A stretch of DNA of 64,000 bases from Trematomus loennbergii (taxonomy: Eukaryota; Chordata; Actinopteri; Perciformes; Nototheniidae), in NCBI GenBank assembly GCA_012861695.1, contig JAAOOA010000026.1, forward strand, positions 17,334,001 to 17,398,000, given 5' to 3'. Position numbers and translations under genes: made by a program. The notes under the pieces are model-generated. The model ran no database searches. It saw only the letters and a program-made list of their open reading frames with translations, and was not told the DNA's origin. The first letter of the stretch is position 1. The number at the start of each line of letters is the position of its first letter. This document shows, piece after piece, positions 25,456 to 35,665 of the stretch.

Positions 25456-25999
25456 ACATACAAATCATTTAAATGTAAATTATACAGTGTCATTATTGTG
25501 CCTTCTCAGTATATTCTAACAAACAATGGGTATCCAATTAAGAGGACAGTATGAAGCATTTTACCGTGACTACACTTCAAATTCGCCTCCTGAGGTGACA
25601 TCGGTTGAAAGTAAAGACAACAAAACAGTGAAAAGGATTAAGGGAGACAGAAAATGCTGCTTCAGATGTTTTTTTCCAAATATCAGATAACAGCTTTACG
25701 TCAATGATTATTTAAAAGACTTCACGGCTCATGTCTAATCTCTTTTTACAGAGTCTTACCACTCCCAGATGACATGTTATTGCTCCCAATGGGAATTAGT
25801 TCTGCATTCAAGCAATAATTATCCTGCAATAGGTGACTGTCCGTCAGGGGTCCATTAAGGAATCATTTTTCTGAGTGATATTCCAATTACTGATTAAATG
25901 CTGTGTAGCAGTTCATTGTTTGGTTAATCTCTTCTAACCTAATCTGATGATAATGCAATTGTAAATGTAAAAAAACAAAACTCAAATAAACTCAAAAGT
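25456..25999. other. Proximal upstream region, candidate conserved element
   Basis: Unrepeated sequence 0.5-1 kb upstream of the start exon. The part 25720-25960 is rich in homeodomain-type ATTA cores (GGGAATTAGTTCTGCATTC, AGCAATAATTATCCTGC, CCAATTACTGATTAAATGC) and is a reasonable enhancer candidate. This is inferred from texture only. Confidence 0.3.
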
Positions 26000-26475
26000 T
26001 TAAACATTTTTAAAGGACCAATCCCCATCCAACCAGTCAGGTGGGGGCGTGAACCTGTCAGTGCAAGGCTGTTCAAATGTCTCATATTTGTAACAAGGTT
26101 TGTAAGAAACAACCCTAACTCGTGCGTAAGTGCAATGTGGAGCTTGAAAAAGTAATGTCGTTACATTTGGAACGAAAGAGGAGTATTGGACTATCATTTG
26201 GGGTTCACCTGTGGACACTGTGATTGGAGAGACCTGAGCTTCACTCCGCCCCCCTCCCTCCGGCGGGCTGCCCGCCTCCCCAAACCCAGAGCGCACTCCG
26301 CTCTCACTTGCTTCCTCTACCCGCCGCAGAACATGAGCTCCCTTCTCTCTGAGCGGACGCACACCGATACAGATGGTTTCATTACGGCATCCCGCTTCAT
26401 GCTGACCGAAACTGCTGTTGTTTAGGATAGAAGCTCCCCCCTGCCCTGTGACCGGTTGTGATTTTTGGATGCGCC
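26000..26475 (+). promoter_or_regulatory. Putative epha5 promoter and 5' UTR, CpG-rich
   Basis: By eye this block is far richer in CpG and G/C than its flanks, especially 26230-26370. It contains a CCAAT box near 26016, a GC-box/Egr-like GTGGGGGCGTG at 26041, and an inverted CCAAT (ATTGG) at 26223. No clear TATA box was found, as is common for developmental receptor genes. The transcription start cannot be placed from sequence; a non-coding first exon further upstream is possible. Confidence 0.55.
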
Positions 26476-26573
26476 ATGCAATCTCGCTGGTGGAGTTGTG
26501 GAATTCGGCTGGTGACATGGACGTGGGTTTGGAGTCTGGCGTTGCACGGAGCGTGGTGCATCCCCGCAAATGA
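26469..26573 (+). promoter_or_regulatory. Overlapping upstream ATG frame at the epha5 start
   Basis: An ATG at 26469, 7 bases before the main start and in another frame, opens 34 codons and stops at the TGA at 26571-26573, two bases before the splice donor. Its context is weak (T at -3) compared with the main ATG (G at -3), so leaky scanning should favour the receptor start. It could lower translation. Its role is inferred. Confidence 0.4.
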
Positions 26574-26575
26574 AG
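26476..26575 (+). CDS. epha5: epha5 coding exon 1: start codon and signal peptide
   Basis: First coding exon of an EphA5-type receptor tyrosine kinase, a plasma-membrane receptor for GPI-linked ephrin-A ligands in axon guidance and synapse formation. It encodes residues 1-33 plus the first base of codon 34. The peptide has an Arg near its N-terminus and then a Trp/Leu/Val-rich hydrophobic core (LVTWTWVWSLALHGAWC), as expected for a cleaved signal peptide, and ends in PANE just before the mature N-terminus. The ATG has G at -3. It is the first ATG in frame after an in-frame TGA at 26449-26451. A second ATG 7 bases upstream (26469, T at -3) opens an overlapping out-of-frame frame that stops at 26571-26573. 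The exon ends at a GGTAAA donor in phase 1, which matches the phase of exon 2. Signal peptides vary among Eph receptors, so assignment rests on splice continuity with the next exon. Confidence 0.85.
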
Positions 26576-29500
26576 GTAAAACACGCACGGACACTTTGGG
26601 GTTGATGACAGTTGTTCGGTGACACGTCTTTGTTTTAATTGCCACTGACAGGCACGAGTGGAGGTTAAGGGTCCGTGTCTGGTGCTCCAGCCCCCCAATC
26701 TCTTCCATCCTGGCTGACACGGCTCTGACGCTGTCTGACCGAAAAGGAGGTCGCCTATACAATACATTTAAGCAGAGAATGTTTATGACAGCTGTGTCCC
26801 CGAAGTGTTTAATGACTGTTTGTTCCGAAATAGTAAAGGCTGAGATAAAAAGAGGACCTTTGATCAGAACATGCGTCTATCCAGATAACCGGTCCTTGGA
26901 GAACCGACAGACGCACAGTGCGCTGCAGACATTCACTGTGAACATCTTAAACATCTTCCGTTGCAACTCAAACTGCTCACTTGACGTTGAAGCACCCTAT
27001 GGTGGTGTTATAAAATAAGGTTTCTCGTGTGGAATTCCAATTTCCTTGCTTTGGCAATGAGTTTTAATTTACCTCAGGCTTCTAATATCTCTTATAATAA
27101 TATAACTTTAAGCGTTTCACTGAGACATTTCTCTGCATTCCCTTTTAAAGCTTATTTTTGGTTCAGTCTAGCCTGGCATTCTGTCTTTTAAATATTCGCA
27201 TTGAATCCTTTTAACCTCTGATACTGTTGAAATGCCTGACAGCTAGTGAGTTCAGACTGTAGCTTGCAGTAAAGCTACTTATCTTGTCACATATTAACAG
27301 TTTCATTGGCACCCCCTCATTTGGCACAACATTTCCATAATGGTCGGTGCAAATTGGGATTTAATCAATTTTGATGTCTGAACTAATGCACCTGTACTAA
27401 ATATAAAATATGGACATTTACAGTGTTGCTTAAAAATAAGAAAAAATACAATATTCCAACGCTATTGTCCGCAGACTTGGTAGCATTGTAATAGCTCAAG
27501 ATGAGTGCCATTGTTTAGGGCTATTTAGACAGCATTTACATCCATCAAACTGCTTATTCTTCACGTAGATTTATTTGGTCAAATGTACAATCACAAAAGT
27601 GTTTCCCAAAGTGTGACCACTCAGGGGTCCTGGAGCGGTTCGCAGGGCAGCCTTGGGGCAACATGTAGAAGAGTTAAAGTTTACCCATGATGTATAGGTT
27701 CCTGTTTGGGACAGTGTCCTCTGAATTAAGTAACCTCACTAGGGATTTGTATTCTGGGCTTTATGGGATATAGCACATCAATATACTGGTGCAAACTGGC
27801 ATATCGGTTCCCAAAAGGTGTGAAAAGTCGACATAACTTCTTAAAAGTGTTTGACATAAAATCCACGATAACTAAACACTCATAAGGTTTGTTGTCTGCA
27901 GCAGAAATATCCGTACTTTAAACACTTGAATTCCTGCCTTGTTAAAGCCAAGCTTGAGGCTGTGAGAAAAAATCAATGGCAGACTGAATCACAAGTTTGT
28001 GTTTTGACTCCAGTGATGAAAAGAGATATGTCTTTTATATACGCCTCCACATGATCCTCTGCTGTCTTTATTTATCACACCTATTCTTTGTTTGCTCTGC
28101 AACAGCACTTGTTTAACATCTATTGTCTCTAAAGTGCTCCCAGTTAAATTTAACTGAAAAAAACATGTGCATAGACACCTTTCTTAAGACGCTTAAAGAG
28201 CCAAAGGCTGCAATCTTACGCACATTTTAGATTCATTTGGCTCATATTTGTATTGCATTGGATAATCATACATTGCATGCATAATTGGAGAGTATGGTGA
28301 AGCCCATAATTAAACAGCCAATATTCTCTCATTGGACTAATTTATTGTAATTGAAAAAGTAGGATTAAACAATTTTTCGGATCTTCTTAAACATCTTGGG
28401 AGGAATCATTAGGGACATTTCCCACTTACCCATCTCACATTTTGTTTTAGGCTACATGCTGCATAATCTGTCCTCACATCACACTGCAGACTTACCTCAT
28501 ACGACTGTTCCAGGTTGAATTGTACCTTTCATTTGCGTTGATATCTATAAGTGTTTCCTGAAGTGAAGGGGAAATAAGTGAACAAAGAAAACTCCTGACA
28601 CTTCCTTAATTATATTAAAATGACCTGCAGTACGGTTTCTGCGCTAATGGCAGACACTGAGGAAACCTGCACACACTGTGCCACTTTGATTAATTTCCTC
28701 TCTTGAGGCTAATCCATTCTTATTTAAATCGATCAATTTCTGCGAACATCTCCTCGATGCAGAGCCAGGTGCCTCACATCTGTTTTAGAGATTGTCATTC
28801 TGTTCGATTAATAATAATAATAATGTCTGGCTAATGAGGGGTGTGTAAGCAGACACTTTAGGGAGTCCATCACTTTTTGTTTTTGTGGGTAATGGCGTTG
28901 ATCAAATGAGGGGTGGTAGATACAGTTAAACGCTTTGAAAAGAAGTGCATATCTGCCCGCTGGCCTGTGAGTCTGTTTTAGAGAGACCATTAAGCCCGGA
29001 GCAATCCATGTAAATGCCATGCACGTTCAAACACTTAAGATGGAAATGCGTTAAGGAAATACAAGTGGTTTGATTTAACCATTGGTTTCAAAACTAGAAG
29101 GTAAGATATGGCTTCAGACAACATTGTAGGGGTCACTGAAGTCAAGTTGGACCTTAAACCCATCACCGTAGAGTACTTACAAATTAAAAAAAGCTGCCTC
29201 AGAGCAGATATTCCGTTATCAATCAAAAAGAATTGTATTCCCAATGCTAAAAATCCACTTACTTTTGAGCACCCTTGTAATATTTAGAGTATCCTTGAAG
29301 TAATGTCACCTTTCATTTTATGGTGATGACTTTTAATAATAAGTTCTGTAGATCATTGTCACGGCTGAGCTCCAACTTGTTAGGTGGTTTGATCCTTAGA
29401 GAGAGCGCTAGAGAGTGAAAGAGGTAACGTATCCCTTATGATCTAGTTCAGCATCACTTATCTCTTCTTTATGGCCTAATTAGTTGTCTAATCGCCTCCT

Positions 29501-31258
29501 AAGGACATCTTTTATTTTTCTCTGCAGAGCAGCGGAGACAGTAAGACTAGTGGAGTGTGTGTGTCTGTGTGTTGGGAGGGGTTTACACAGCGATTGTGTC
29601 TCAGTTAGTGAACTAGCTTCCGCCTCAGATTATGTTCTGCCAACTGTGGATGTTCTATTCTTTAGTTGACAAGTCAAGGTTTATATGAGGATTGGCTTTT
29701 TCATGACATGGCTTATCAATGACATAATGTACTCAACAGCTGCTTTAAGACATGGATAGCATTTATGATACTGAACCTTTGGACATTGATTTAATCTCTT
29801 CCATTATGTATTATTGTTTGCTCTTCATTAATGTTTCACAGGACTTTCTTGTTGGCAGTTCCAAACAGAAATACACAAGAACATCTTCAAGGCTTATAGT
29901 TGGAAAGATGATCACTGGTTATACCAATATGCCTTGTTTGTGATGCTTAATTACATTCAAGGGAAAATAGAAAACAGATATCTAATAATGTGAAGTCCAT
30001 TGTCCTCTGTAATTAGCTGTCACTCACAGTTTTTCATTTGTCAGAACACATTTCAAAAGTGTGAAATACACACCAGTTATCGTGGATGAGGCGTTGGTTA
30101 GGCATCTTAGATTTGATAGGGAAATAAAGTCACATTATTGAGCACGTGTTTGCATACAAGATGTTTTGAATGAGGCCCCTTTGCATATTTTGGATTGTAG
30201 GCCATGTTTTTTTTTCTTTGTAGTTTTTTATCCCAGCATTTGAGAGCTTTGTGGACCAAGTTATGAAAACAGCTACAGTTTCAAATGAACAGTGGTTAAA
30301 AACCTTTTACACAACTTCAGGAGAAAGAGTGCCTGTACCAAGCCCCTTAACTGGATATACCATTAGAGGAACCAATGAAAGCATGCCGTTGCTGATCAGA
30401 GTTGCACTACATCACATGTGTCAAGAGGGTTGGCTGTTGCTGTTGTAGACAAACCCAAACAACATATACTGCAGGAAAATGTCTGTTCTTCTAAGAAGCC
30501 GTTCTCCAAGCCCCTTGATTGTTTCCTTATAAGATTGAAAATATATGCTATACTATGCTTTTATTGGTGGTTTGCTCAATGTTTTGCTCAAATTACAAGT
30601 AGGGTAGATTGACATTGGAGCAACCAGTTTGACTTTCTCTTTTATTGTTTGAGCACACTGTGACAGACTAAGAACAAACCAAGCGTTATCACAGATGAGA
30701 TAAAGAAAACTGAACTCCGGCCTGACAAAACTCGAGTTTCATTTATGACAGTGCATGTCGTTGCAAACTCAGACGGGTTTTAAAGCTGTTACACCAGATA
30801 CACCATATGTTCCCTCATGTGATTGACTGTGTTCATTGTCTGTGAAAATGCTGTCGAGGTATTTTTCATGTAAATGCAGAAAGAAACACCATCCAGTTGA
30901 TGAAACGTACTTTGGAATAATTGTTATTTAGTCATAATTAACATTTTGTGAACAGAAAATCTGGAAAACGCACTTTTAAAGTTTTTCCAAAAACTATCCT
31001 CACAGTTTCCTGTGGGATACACTTGACATTTACAATGGGACTTTGTTGTGAAAGGAGCATTTGGACACACGGATAATATAGAACTCAGGAGACTACATCA
31101 TTGCTGGAAAAGATGAGAAGGAAACATGTTCTGAGGAGTGCACTGGTCAGGATATTGCACTTGGTTACATCACGAGAAAACCTCTCAGACGTGTCCTTTT
31201 TTGTTTTGATTTATGTTTTTTTGCCTAAACTTAAGAATTTCTTTGTTTTCTTTAACAG
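26576..31258 (+). other. epha5 intron 1 (4683 bp)
   Basis: A phase-1 GT-AG intron with few recognisable mobile elements. A hAT-like edge (AGTGTTTCCCAAAGTGTG) is seen near 27600 but has no partner end. AT-rich blocks at 28240-28480 and 28660-28860, dense in ATTA and TAAT cores, could be regulatory. Confidence 0.8.
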
Positions 31259-31323
31259 TGAACCTGCTGGATTCTCGCTCTGTGATGGGTGACCTAGGAT
31301 GGGTGGCCTATCCTAAGAATGGG
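31259..31323 (+). CDS. epha5: epha5 coding exon 2: start of ephrin-binding domain
   Basis: A 65-bp exon encoding residues 34-55. It follows a pyrimidine-rich tract ending in TTTAACAG and is followed by the donor GTGAGT. It carries the opening motif of the Eph ligand-binding domain, [15 protein letters not shown], then VAYPKNG. The MGDLGW segment and PKNG ending match EphA5 as I recall it better than EphA3, A4, A6, A7 or A8, which have different residues here. A tiny second exon is usual for Eph genes. It enters in phase 1 and leaves in phase 0, so it joins exon 3 at a Gly-Trp codon boundary. Confidence 0.93.
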
Positions 31324-32665
31324 GTGAGTACAACCATTGTAAGATGGTTCAATTGTTGGCTGCATTTGACAAATACCACACATTTATCTTTTTCTTAGTT
31401 GATGTTGTCAGCGAACATAGTGTTATTATTTCTTGATTGGTTGTCTTTTTAGAAACAAATAGTTAGTCTTGTTTAGACATGGTTGCTAGTACTAATACCA
31501 TTGCTATCAAACCACAACAACGCTTTTCAAATATTGTTATAGTCTTTCAATAGTTACGTAAGACCCAGTAACCCATCATCAATGATCGAAATGAAGTGAC
31601 CAAATAATTTTAAACTATACAATTATAAGCCCAGGGTTAGGGTTAGGTTACAAAATCTGCTATGCTGGTAAGCACAGTTGAGGTTGTAAACTCACTGTAT
31701 GTGTATGACCAATGACACCTATGACTTTATTATTTCACACTCAAGCACATTTATTTTATCAAGGTTATAGTTCATTCAATTTCCAATCCCTCTCAGTTCA
31801 TTATCGGGGTCAATTGAATTCATGAGTAAGATATTGAAACTCACGATGGAATATATTATTCTCAAACCAGGAGTTGAGTTTCCATTACCAAGTATTCCCA
31901 GGGCGAAGGCTAATAGGAGAATGACTTACTGGAGTTGGGAAATAGTTGGAATTATGGAGTGTATTTTAAAGAAAAAAAGAACTGGTGTTTAGTTTCGAAA
32001 ATGTATTCATGTATTCTGGAGTTCCAACACCACCTCCACTCGTGAGACAGTAATCTGCCACCTTTCCTGGGAACAATTTAATTCCCCAACCTCCGGGGGA
32101 TTGATTGTATGTTACGGTTGGTTTTGTGCATCTATTTTATCCACATGGAAAATCTCTCATATAGTCACAACTGTTGGCAAACATTCAGCTGTACACGCCG
32201 GACCAATAGTGCTGACCGTGGCGTTTTTTCTCGGCTCTGAGTATTCAAATCACAGTCTGCTCTGTGGCTGTATGTAGATCTGAGAGATAGTGCTGACAAA
32301 AGCAGCTGTATGCGCAATCATATTAATGAAGATGTGATTATGGCCCGTGGTTTCCACAATGCAAGTGCATAAATAACTGCATTCAGGCTGGACGAATAGG
32401 AAAGAAAAGACGTGATAAGGATCTCATTATGACATCCTCTCTTATTAGCTGTTGTGTTTTTATTCAGCTACAGCTTAAGGTTATTAAAATGTGTTTTTTC
32501 TTCCTTCTATTAAACCTGTCTGACAATGAAATGACAAACATGTCCCATAAAATAAATAATTGAATCACTGTTTGTCATTTTAAATAACAGATGTTATCAA
32601 TGAAGGCCATTATAATTCCTATCATATTCAGCATATATTGGACAGAACCCAATCTGCAGCAAGCT

Positions 32666-32840
<175 letters not shown>

Positions 32841-33766
32841 GCATTCACACCCGGTGGCAGCAGTCTTCCGTGGCTAAATAAGATCTTGAAGAGGCACAGA
32901 TTTTTTTTTTGTCTCATGTTCCAGATGGTTTTTCCCATCCCTTCTTTTCTCCTCCTCCAACCCCCCTTTGTCCCCATCATCATCTCTTCTGTCATCCTTC
33001 ACTTTTTTCTGGCTCAGTTCCCATCCTTCCTTGTCATCGAACATTCATCTTACTCCTTATCCCCATTTTCTTCTCATTCTTGTAATCTCCTTGTCTTTTT
33101 ATCTCACTATCTCCTTTCTGCTGCTTTTCCTCTTTTCCCAGAGCTTCAGTGTGCTTTTGAAACATTCATTTAAGCAAAAAGCAGATTGAGTAAAATAAGG
33201 GGTTTTAAAGAGTGTTTCAGATTTGATGGACGACCTTGAAATGTTATGACACATTTCAATGAGCAGCATGACACTGACATAGTAGCTGAACTTGAAGACT
33301 GTAGATTAGGTTGTCACTGAAAACACTTCTCTCCCGTCTATGACAAGCTCCTTGGAACAATATAAACAAAATGAAAAAGGGTCCTTTTTTAAGTCTACTT
33401 CAGAAGTCTGTCTTGAAGTTATAGCAAGCAGGAGGCCAGGGTAAATGTGGCTATGAAGCCTAGCAGGTTAGTTTAACAATCTGGAGACAGGTGTGTCAGA
33501 GGTAGAGATTGGAAAAAGACAAAGGGCTGCAGGCAGTCGACAGCAAAAGCTTAAGACGAACAAAGAGTGTCAGAGAGAACTTGGAGAAAATCAGACTCGC
33601 TGTAACCCCTCGAGAACAGAAGTACTCATGGGCAAGGAGCTTCTGATGAACTGGAGAAAGAGACAAGATTTTTTATTTTGTACCAAGTTAAAAGAAGAGG
33701 CAATTTGTTCTGTCTCATTGTTGGTAGCATTAGGGCTGATGAGGTCGGACATAGTTGTGTACAGAC

Positions 33767-34764
33767 CAGTGACGTGCGGTGAGGTTCATGGCTGTCACTG
33801 TTACTGATGAGTCAGATTTACAAATATTATATTTTGACCTTAATCGAAATATTCGGTTATTTTCAAAAGCTTTTTTAGTCTGATGCTTCGATTCATTTTA
33901 AACAGACCGTTCAACAAAAGGATACCCAAAATCTAAATATTGGATTGTTCTTTCTTAGTAAGATCCCATTTTCATTACAAATGTGGTCTTACCTTGACTT
34001 GAAGATGAAGTCCATGCTATCCTTCTGGACAACAATCTCCATTACTTTTTTGTAAAAGTCCTCCTTATCTTCCTGTAGTTTCAAAAGTCTAGTTTGTTGT
34101 TTGCGTCTACCGTCTCTGCGTAGAATAACAGTAGCAACAAGAACCTGTGGGCTCACGTGCGCCCCCTTCAGTGCGGCAGAGGTTATGGCTGCCTCCCCTG
34201 GTGCTTTTTTCATTGCCGTTGTATGATGAGACCAGCGAGCCTAAATATCATATATACGTGAAATAAGTTATTTAGAGACTATGGATGGCGAGGATAAATG
34301 TAATAAAGGGATCTACAAACATTACATTGTGGCCTACAGTGAGATGGTAACAGGCATGCGCTTAGGGCCCGCTTTCCAGACAGTTTCTGTGGGGTGACGC
34401 ATTCTGAGGTGAGGCAGAGCTCATCTGTGCCTCACCTTACCCCACAGTAACTGGCTTGAGCGCACTCACAAAATAAGTGCCCGCGCTAAATTAGTGCCCG
34501 TGCTCCAGCAAGTTACTGTGGGCTTACGAGAGGCAGAGCTCGTCCCTGCCTCACTTCTCATCGCTCCCGTAGCGGAGCTCGGCAAATTTGCTGATTTTGA
34601 CTAAAAAGCGATTGGAATCATACATAAATCACACTTACAACATAGATCAGTGGAGACATTTTATTATTATTACTATTTAGTTTTTCTTTAGTTGTTTTTC
34701 CATTACATTGGAGTATGACAGGTGAGGCTCTGCCTCCCCTGCCTACCCTGACTGCACGTCGCTG
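33767..34764. mobile_element. 998-bp hAT-type non-autonomous element, 8-bp target duplication
   Basis: The termini are imperfect inverted repeats, CAGTGACGTGC and GCACGTCGCTG, directly flanked by an identical 8-bp duplication GTACAGAC (33759-33766 and 34765-34772). CAG-type ends and an 8-bp duplication are hallmarks of the hAT superfamily. The interior has its own palindromic section (GAGGCAGAGCTC repeated in both senses, 34413-34550) and a minus-strand open frame, but no full transposase. It is inserted in epha5 intron 2. Confidence 0.92.
33989..34213 (-). pseudogene. Antisense open frame inside the hAT element ending at a splice donor
   Basis: 74 codons from an ATG at 34213. The peptide starts MKKAPGEAAITSAALKGA and ends with a Lys/Glu-rich, coiled-coil-like segment (LLKLQEDKEDFYKKVMEIV, then DSMDFIFKS). 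The terminal stop is created by the sequence TCAAGGTAAGACC, which reads as an AG|GTAAG splice donor. This suggests a first exon left from an autonomous element's gene, or a captured host exon. No family was recognised. Confidence 0.35.
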
Positions 34765-35379
34765 GTACAGACTAGAGTTGAATGCAATAATTACAGCTTG
34801 AAGATTTGCTGTAGATTATTCACCAGTTGTTTTGCTGAATGCTGATACAGAAATGTTAGGACGAAAACCACCAACAAAATTCAAGAACGTAACAAGTCTT
34901 TATTTGAGCTATAGTTGGAAGACTCATGAGTTGGTAATAATTTGAATGTATGTTAGTTAATGAAAGGCTTATCATTCATATTAATGTAGTGATGGAAAGG
35001 AAAGGGGACAAAGGGGATACAAATAAAGGTGAAGGAAAAAAACATAGCGAAATGTTGGTTCCTTGCCCATTTTGGACCATTTGGCTGTCAAGCCTTTGTC
35101 ATCTAATACTCCATTACTTCCTGTTCCAATTGCATTGGAAAGAGTGCTTGTTAATAGATTGTGTGAGCTGCCAATCACATGTAATTTGGTGGATGCTTTT
35201 ATCTGCTGCCTCCTCAAGCATCTTCAAGGGACAAGAATACAGAAAGAAAAGTCAGCATGAAAAGATGCCATTAAAGAGATGGACCCCACAATATGGATAA
35301 TTTTAGTGTCCATCTATCTCAATGACCCCCATTTTGCTCGATCTTTATCCCTGCATTAGTAGGAAAAGTCCACTGGGCC

Positions 35380-35500
35380 TATAAGGACGCACACCAAGCC
35401 GAACTCAAAGAACCTCCCACTGATAAAGGATGGCTGTTAAAATGCTTTTAAATGTCTTTTTTGTCCAACAACACTCGACCACACAAAGTTGTTGGTCAGT
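35380..35500. repeat. Possible fragment related to the 24.8-kb element
   Basis: ATAAGGACGCACACCAAGCC followed by GAACTCAAAGAACC, and an ACACTCGACCACAC stretch, resemble the terminal region of the element at 24763-25455. Short and diverged. Confidence 0.3.
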
Positions 35501-35589
35501 TTACAATCATACAAAACAGATAAAAGCAGCAACTTGGCACATGCTAAATAACTTTATATTTTTGCTTTTAAAAAACGACTTAACTGAGG

Positions 35590-35665
35590 ACTTTTCCTAA
35601 TAGTTGACAGTTAATTATCTGACAACAAATGGACTAATTGTTGCAGCTGTAACTGCGACAAATAT
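35590..35665. repeat. Fragment of the ATTAATCG/GCAGC-ending fish repeat
   Basis: AATAGTTGACAGTTAATTAT and GGACTAATTGTTGCAGCTGT match the 3' section of a dispersed repeat also seen near 50.7 kb and at 63.7-64.0 kb. Confidence 0.4.

Noticed and set aside
27595..27665. hAT-like edge AGTGTTTCCCAAAGTGTG
   Set aside because: No matching opposite terminus or target duplication found nearby, so not called as an element.
31630..31650. Telomere-like GGGTTAGGGTTAGG
   Set aside because: Only about two units inside an intron; too short to be an interstitial telomere array.
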